A stretch of 64,000 bases of DNA from NCBI GenBank assembly GCA_039707655.1, contig CM077676.1, positions 429,203,379-429,267,378 on the forward strand, given 5' to 3'. Below, piece after piece: positions 58,801 through 64,000 of this stretch. Positions within the stretch are counted from its first letter, which is position 1. Each line of letters begins with the position of its first letter. Source of the DNA: Elymus sibiricus. Its lineage: Eukaryota > Streptophyta > Magnoliopsida > Poales > Poaceae. A model generated the notes under the pieces. The model saw nothing but the letters and a program-made list of their open reading frames with translations, had not been told where the DNA came from and did no database searches. Position numbers and translations under genes: made by a program.

Positions 58801-59352
58801 AGCTATGCCGACGGTTTAACCGTCGGCGTAGCCTGTCCCAGGAGTTGCCAGCAGCTGCCACGTGGCAGGCTATGCCGACGGTTAAACCGTCGGCGTAGGC
58901 CCAGAAGTACGCCGACGGTTTAACCGTCGGCATAGCCACGCCCCCAGGGAGCGCCAGGAGATGCCACGTGGCAGAGCTATGCCGACGGTAAACCGTCGGC
59001 GTAGGCCCCGGTAGATGCCGACGGTTACACCGTCGGCGTATCCTCCGCCCGGGAGAGCCAGCAGCTGCCACGTGGCGGCTCTATGCCGACGGCTACACCG
59101 TCGGCGTAGCTATTCCGTCAGACGCCGTCAAGTGGACAGGCGCCGACGGTATATACGCCGACGGTTTAACCGTCGGCATAGGTCCATATGTCGACGGGGT
59201 CCCTACGCCGATGAAACCGCCTGGGTACGCCGACGATCGCGATCCCGACGGCCCTACGCCGACGGTGACCGTCGGCGTAGCCCTACGCCGACGGTTTTCG
59301 GGCCTACGCCGACCGATTCGGGCCGTCGGCATAGGCTGCGAATCTGGTAGTG
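58801..59352. repeat. CACTA-2 right terminus and subterminal repeats
   Basis: Many GCCGACGGTTTAACCGTCGGC-type palindromes and single GCCGACGG motifs, interspersed with three copies of a CAGCTGCCACGTGGC-like segment. Ends with the terminal repeat AATCTGGTAGTG. Confidence 0.93.
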
Positions 59353-59375
59353 ATATAACGGCTGATTACGTGCAG

Positions 59376-59441
59376 TGGTCGTGGCAGACGATACTGATGG
59401 GGGCGTGCTCCCTGGTGCTCCTGCTGTCAGCCAGACATGTG
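59376..59441 (+). CDS. SULTR3 exon 5
   Basis: Preceded by ACGTGCAG and followed by GTACGTACG, this 66-bp exon encodes WSWQTILMGACSLVLLLSARHV. It continues exon 4 (ending VFQHTDE) in frame, as in plant SULTR3 proteins (HTxEWSWQTILMG). The 22-kb CACTA-2 insertion lies in the intron between them. I find no exon resembling the next conserved block in 59442-64000, so intron 5 is over 4.5 kb or the gene is truncated. Confidence 0.85.
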
Positions 59442-59810
59442 GTACGTACGTGCCGCCGTGCGCTTCCTTTCTTCAATTCAGCTCTTGTCCTGTACCATTG
59501 ACTGGCGTCGATCGTCCACTGTCTTACGCGCAAATGCTGTTTCTGCTCTGCTTTCTTTTTCTAAAATGAGTGTAAACCCTCCGGCCTCGGCATCCACACA
59601 TCCATCTTTATGAAACTATAACTAAAAACTTTTAAAATGTTAAGAGGAGTGAAAATAGCCTGTGATTTTCTGGAAGTTTTAACCTGCTAAAAACGCAATC
59701 ATCTCGGCAACTCTAATTCGCCCACACTAAAGCGCATGCTCCCAATCAGATCTAAACTTTTAAGTTTCGGGTGGACCCCAACCAACCAGTTTCCGAAAGT
59801 ATTTGTTATA
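59442..59810. other. SULTR3 intron 5, first part
   Basis: Starts with the donor GTACGTACG. No exon or gene is seen before the Mutator-like element. Confidence 0.5.
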
Positions 59811-61787
59811 GGGAACTACTAGGCATCAGACTACTGATGCCTTGCATCTTATCAGACTAGTCTGTAGCCATTGGATTAGATGAATAAGAGGCATCCGATT
59901 GTGTAGCCCACACAGAGTTATTTGGCTCCCTGCACTAATTACGTGCTTCCTCATAACTGCTTCCGTGAAGCACGTCTTGTATTCCATAAATTGTGCATGA
60001 AAAGGGGCATATAGATAGCACGCTCGATTTTTCCTAACATGTCGCTAGTCCCTTGCATCCATATCGCTAATCCCTTCGTCCTGATGCATCCAAACTACTT
60101 TCTCTCTGCTTCGATAGCTTCGCAACCACAAATATGGCACATCTGATTTGCTTCTGCTTCGATTAATGCTTCGTCTTATGAACAGAGGTATTTTGTTTCC
60201 AAAGCAACGTGCCATTTTTTTTTCAACGAATAAAGCAACGTAATATTTTGTTTCCATCAGCTATAGAACAGCTTCATACAATATAGAAATTTATTCAGAT
60301 CAAACAAAAAAATATTTTTACTTTCACAATTATATGTGCTTCAAACAAAATATGAGGTGCTCCCAAAGAAATATAAATTTGCTTCTACCGAATCGAGGAT
60401 ATGCTTCCATGGCGAATGTGAAGCACTACACCATGTACTGCGGCGACACAAAATACACAAAGCGTGGTGGGTGGGACATATTCCCTTTGCGTCGGCACAC
60501 TAGGGTTTGTCGTGCCGCTGACAAGTTGGGCATGATTACAGTGCCGTCAAATTGGATTAGCGGGGTACGTATACAACGATTAAACATAAGGCCGTCTTAC
60601 AAATGTGGCATTTTTCCTCAAAAAAATGTTGCAACGCTTCCAACAGTGTAATGCTTCTCATGTATGTCATACTAGCAAATTACCTATGTTTCTGACATTT
60701 TTGCTACAATCTTCCTATTTGTAGAATATTACTGTTGGTTTCATGGCACTATATATTCCCTCTGCCATTCAAGTATGCTTCTAACAATATTGTTGCATGC
60801 TTCCTGTCTATTATACTAATGTTTCTTTCCCAAACAATATACACTTCAATTAGTAATCTTGTACGCTTCCATTAGTTCTGCTACTTGCTTCGTACATAGC
60901 TGGTTAGAGTTTCGAATTAGTAGTATGCTGCATCATCAACAAATTATATTTTCGACAGATGCTACATGCTTCATGGCTCCAAAAACATTGCTTCTTTTCC
61001 GCAAAAGAACCAATCAACGATGGTGCAGCATCAGGCGTGCGTGGCGTCGAGTCGGAGGAGGTTGTTGTGGACAGGGCAGGAGTCATGTGGTCTAAAATAA
61101 TCCAAGAAACAAAAATCATGGTTCAGCACTCTTTGAAGCAAAGTGTCCGGATAATAAACACATGTACGAGAGATTAAGGAAGCATGTATGATGGTATTGA
61201 CCAGATCCTGAAAATAAGAAGCATACTCACGTACGAGACCTATCAATTAGCAGCGGCATGGGGTGAAGCTGTCACCTCATTCAGGGCATCCCCTGATGTC
61301 ATCTGGCCGCACTGTACCTCGCCTGCCATGCGAGCACCACACAACCCATCAGACTGGTCACACAAGGATGCAAAAAGGTTGGTGGAGGATGGAAGAGGGT
61401 GCTGCTAGTGGATCATGAAGTCGCCGCTGGAAGCCCGGCACCCGCCGGGTAATGGCGCCATGGCCACCTGATGACGGGAGGGCGCACCTTGGAGCATGGC
61501 GCACCGGCGTCGTGCGTCGCACGGGCACATGGGTGGGGGCTAGTTCCTGGCGGAGAGGTGAGATCGGCGGCGCAGGAGCATGCGATGGAGATGAGGAGGA
61601 GCAACGAGGTAGGTGAGGTTAGTGCGGGAGGGATTACGGGAGGATGTGGCTAGAAAACCGGGTGGGCTGTTTTGGAAACGCGTCGAGGGTGGGATGCAAT
61701 CTGGGCTGTGAGATTTAAATTGAATCGACGGCATCCGACTAGTCTGGCGAATGGCTTTCATCAGACGTCTGTCTAAAAGTGTTTCCC
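59811..61787. mobile_element. Mutator-like element with perfect 9-bp target duplication
   Basis: The duplication TTTGTTATA lies at 59802-59810 and again at 61788-61796. The ends GGGAACTACTAGGCATCAGAC and the complement of CATCAGACGTCTG...GTTTCCC are degenerate inverted repeats sharing GGGAA, CAGAC, AGACTAGTC and CCATT blocks over about 70 bp. The 2.0-kb interior has AT-rich GCTTC-containing sequence, a 105-codon frame (60334-60651) without recognisable domain, and a short GC-rich part (about 61420-61600). No MURA-type transposase is found, so it is non-autonomous and may carry captured DNA. Confidence 0.8.
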
Positions 61788-61796
61788 TTTGTTATA

Positions 61797-62090
61797 CTAC
61801 CTGTTGGTGGAGTTATTTTAAAAGCTACATGGATGGTACCCAAAAGAGGGCGGCAAAAGGCGAAGATAAGAAAAAATGATGAATTGTTTTCTACTGGCAC
61901 ATAAGCAACAGTTCTTGCACCCCCCACCGTCCGTGTTTTGCTAGGTTGTGTTTCACTAGGACCACACCTTTGTCCAAGTACCATATAAAAATCAATATTT
62001 TTAGCGGCAATTTAACTGTCCAAATGTATTTCTTGTGGAAAACTTGACCCAATGTCGATGAGGTCTGCGTACATCAGCAGCGGATCTAGT
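61797..62090. other. Unassigned sequence
   Basis: Non-coding; no recognisable feature. Confidence 0.4.
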
Positions 62091-63607
62091 GATATAGACC
62101 AAACCTTGATGGCGAGATCCGATCTGTTGTTGCGGCCTGATCTTTCACGACACCCCACCTTCAGCGGCAGTAACCTCTCGCCCGCGCAGGTGATGTACAC
62201 GAAGTAGAGGGTTTGAACCTTGTGGTCCAGCACAAGAGAACCAATCTCGACGACGGAACTCACACGCAAAACAATTTCCTCGCAGAGAAATCGTAACACG
62301 GAGGTTTTCTAAAGCTTCCTCCAAAACTTAGGGATTTTTGAACAGCTTCCCCCAAAACTCGATACGGGTATTTACCCTAAAAACACATCGTATTTATTCA
62401 TTAAATATAACCTCTTTAGCTGGTCCGGATGGATACAAGTTTTGGCAACTAGCTTTTCCTCATTTGTCGTGGCCGTAACAGTATCGACCACCGTAGTTAA
62501 ATTACACGCGGTCATATCATCCTCTCCCCATTTAATGGAAACCGTCCTCGGTTTCGACTCAATCTCTGCAGCAATATTTTCATGTACGGATTGAACGGCG
62601 ACCACAGAATATTCAGAAGCTTTGACTATATTCTTTTTTGCATCTTCCTCTTCTTTTATCTTCTTCTGATGTTCTCTCCTCCAAGCAATAAAACGATCCT
62701 GACCCATGGGCACGAGGTCATACTTCTTACCCTTCTTGACGGTATATATGTGTGTTTGACAATCATAGGCAACATCATGCTCTTTGTACCATGGCTTGCC
62801 CAACAATAAGTGACATGAAACCATCGGTGCCGGAATCACGTCACACAAAACTGTGCTAAAATATTGTCCCAACAAAAACGCTACCTTGGTTTGATGTGTG
62901 ACACTGAGCTCTTCATGACCCCAATGGAACGAGTATGGTTGTGGGCGTGGTGTCATCGGTAGTTCCAACTTCTCCACCATCTCGAGGCTTGTAGCGTTGA
63001 TCAAACTCATGTGGTCGATTGTCATAGCACACGATCTCTCTTGTACCACAACACGAGTATGAAAAAGTCCATCCCATCGGCCTTCCTCTTCCAATTGTAA
63101 TCCATAGCTTAGCCTCCATGATAAACTAGTCATCTTCTGCATAGTGCCGTGAACAACCTTGCTCTGAATACCACCTGATATAGACCAAACCTCGATGGCG
63201 ACATCCGATCTGTTGTTGCGGCCCGATCTTTCACGACACCCCACCTTCAGCGACAGTAACCTCTCGCCCGCGCACGTGATGTACACGAAGTAGAGGGTTT
63301 GATCCTTGTGGTCCAGCACGAGAGAACCAATCTCGACGACGGAACTCACACGCAAAACAATTTCCTCGCAGAGAAATCGCAACACGGAGGTTTTCTAAAG
63401 CTTCCTCCAAAACTTAGGGATTTTTAGACAGCTTCCCCCAAAACTCGATACGGGTATTTACCCTAAAAACACATCGTGTTTATTCATAAAATATAACCTC
63501 TTTAGTTAGTCCGGATGGATACAAGTTTTGGCAACTAGCTTTTACTCATTTGTCGTGGCCGTAACAGTATCGACCACCGTAGTTAAATTACACGCAGTCG
63601 TATCATC
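62091..63607. repeat. Tandem duplication, period 1086 bp
   Basis: Bases 62091-62521 recur at 63177-63607 with a few percent difference, starting GATATAGACCAAACC and ending near TATCATC. The 655 bp between them (62522-63176) occur once. This is about 1.4 copies of a 1.09-kb unit in direct order. Confidence 0.88.
62372..63385 (-). pseudogene. Ty3/Gypsy gag-pol fragment with protease-like domain, rearranged
   Basis: A 337-codon frame. Its middle reads RVVVQERSCAMTIDHMSLIN, then SLEMVEKLELPMTPRPQPYS, LLGQYFSTVLCDVIP and HLLLGKPWYKEHDVAYD. This is the aspartic-protease region of plant Ty3/Gypsy polyproteins, ending with YTVKKGKKYDLVPM and HPDQLKRL. The active site, normally D-S/T-G, reads DHM, so it is inactive. 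The first about 75 codons derive from the duplicated unit and do not look like gag. Another copy of that start gives the frame 62299-62012. No RT, integrase or LTR can be recognised. Confidence 0.65.
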
Positions 63608-64000
63608 TAGGACTTGATAAAGTGGGGACAACCATTGACAAGATTCCAATGCCTAGAATAAATTATTACACCACACCAGAATTAGTATGATGGTCAAAAA
63701 TATTGCACTAGTAAAACAAAAATTGTAAATTGTTTGTGGCCATGACCCCACCCCTAGATCCGCCACTGGCGTAAATGGACTGAATAGAGAAGACCTCGGA
63801 CATATGTATAACTTCCAATGGAATGGGACACGTTGAGTTCTTGTGATAAGCTGATCCCCTCTCAACCTATGGACCAGATGCAACCATGTCGTCCACTTAT
63901 CCCAAGTAAGCACACGTCAAAACTTGATATTCTGCACACTCGTCCCTAACACCGAAGCAACGGAAAAGTCTTTTCACTTCACGATATTTTATAGGCTCGG
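63608..64000. other. Unassigned sequence at window end
   Basis: Mixed non-coding sequence, only short chance frames; no recognisable feature. Confidence 0.4.

Larger units (their letters stand above)
37471..59352 (+). mobile_element. CACTA transposon CACTA-2 with intact TNP2 transposase, in SULTR3 intron 4
   Basis: Left end CAGTACCAGAATCGGGG at 37471; right end is the complement of CACTACCAGATTCGC, ending 59352. A 3-bp duplication ATA flanks it (37468-37470 and 59353-59355). It is 21.9 kb long including the 9.3-kb Copia element E4. Subterminal repeats with TACGCCGACGG / CCGTCGGCGTA fill both ends. Inside are a tandem repeat (38531-40200), a transposase gene (51948-55631) and a second gene (55764-58435), both on the plus strand. 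The left end has CAGTA in place of CACTA, which may stop further excision. Confidence 0.95.

Noticed and set aside
60334..60651. A 105-codon frame in the Mutator-like element as a captured gene
   Set aside because: No recognisable domain or splice structure; kept only as part of the element.
59442..64000. Further SULTR3 exons or a STAS domain
   Set aside because: No sequence resembling the next conserved transporter blocks could be read in any plus-strand frame.

Overview
This window is nuclear genomic DNA from a Triticeae grass (wheat, barley, rye or Aegilops type). Four copies of a Ty1/Copia element with the LTR start typical of the BARE1/WIS/Angela group, two large CACTA transposons, a plant LINE, Harbinger and Mutator-like elements and MITEs make up almost all of it. 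The only host gene is a group-3 sulfate transporter (SULTR3) fragment at 35989-59441. I saw no tRNA, rRNA or CRISPR array.

Layout. 1-8272: minus-strand Copia element E1 with an open gag-pol; its 3' LTR is cut by the window edge. 8273-10946: the 3' half of a plus-strand Copia element E2, with RT/RNase H and a truncated LTR. 10947-29379: an internally deleted plus-strand LINE. Its ORF2 is split by CACTA-1 (13881-27892, 3-bp duplication GAA). CACTA-1 carries a broken gene for a protein with a Ulp1-like (C48) domain, and it is itself invaded by minus-strand Copia element E3 (21404-27806). 29380-35988: a foldback, an old LINE zinc-finger remnant, a long-TIR Mutator-like element, a Harbinger element with a dead transposase, and MITEs.

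35989-59441: SULTR3 exons 1-4 (35989-37395) and exon 5 (59376-59441) are in frame with each other. They are separated only by CACTA-2 (37471-59352, duplication ATA), which lies wholly inside intron 4. CACTA-2 has a complete TNP2-type transposase gene in three exons, a second multi-exon gene with one frameshift, a five-copy 334-bp tandem repeat, a captured receptor-kinase exon and a degraded Copia element E4 (40886-50232). 59442-64000: a Mutator-like element with a perfect 9-bp duplication, then a rearranged Gypsy protease fragment. No further SULTR3 exon is visible.

The nesting gives an order of events: LINE, then CACTA-1, then E3; and SULTR3, then CACTA-2, then E4. The most unusual signals are four. 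A tract of about 715 bp in the E4 3' LTR is nearly identical to the E2 LTR 38 kb away, while its flanks follow another lineage. E4 has dead coding sequence but young LTRs. The LINE shows a TAATG stop/start overlap between ORF1 and ORF2. A receptor-kinase exon has been captured with both splice sites. All identities and mismatch counts are by-eye readings.
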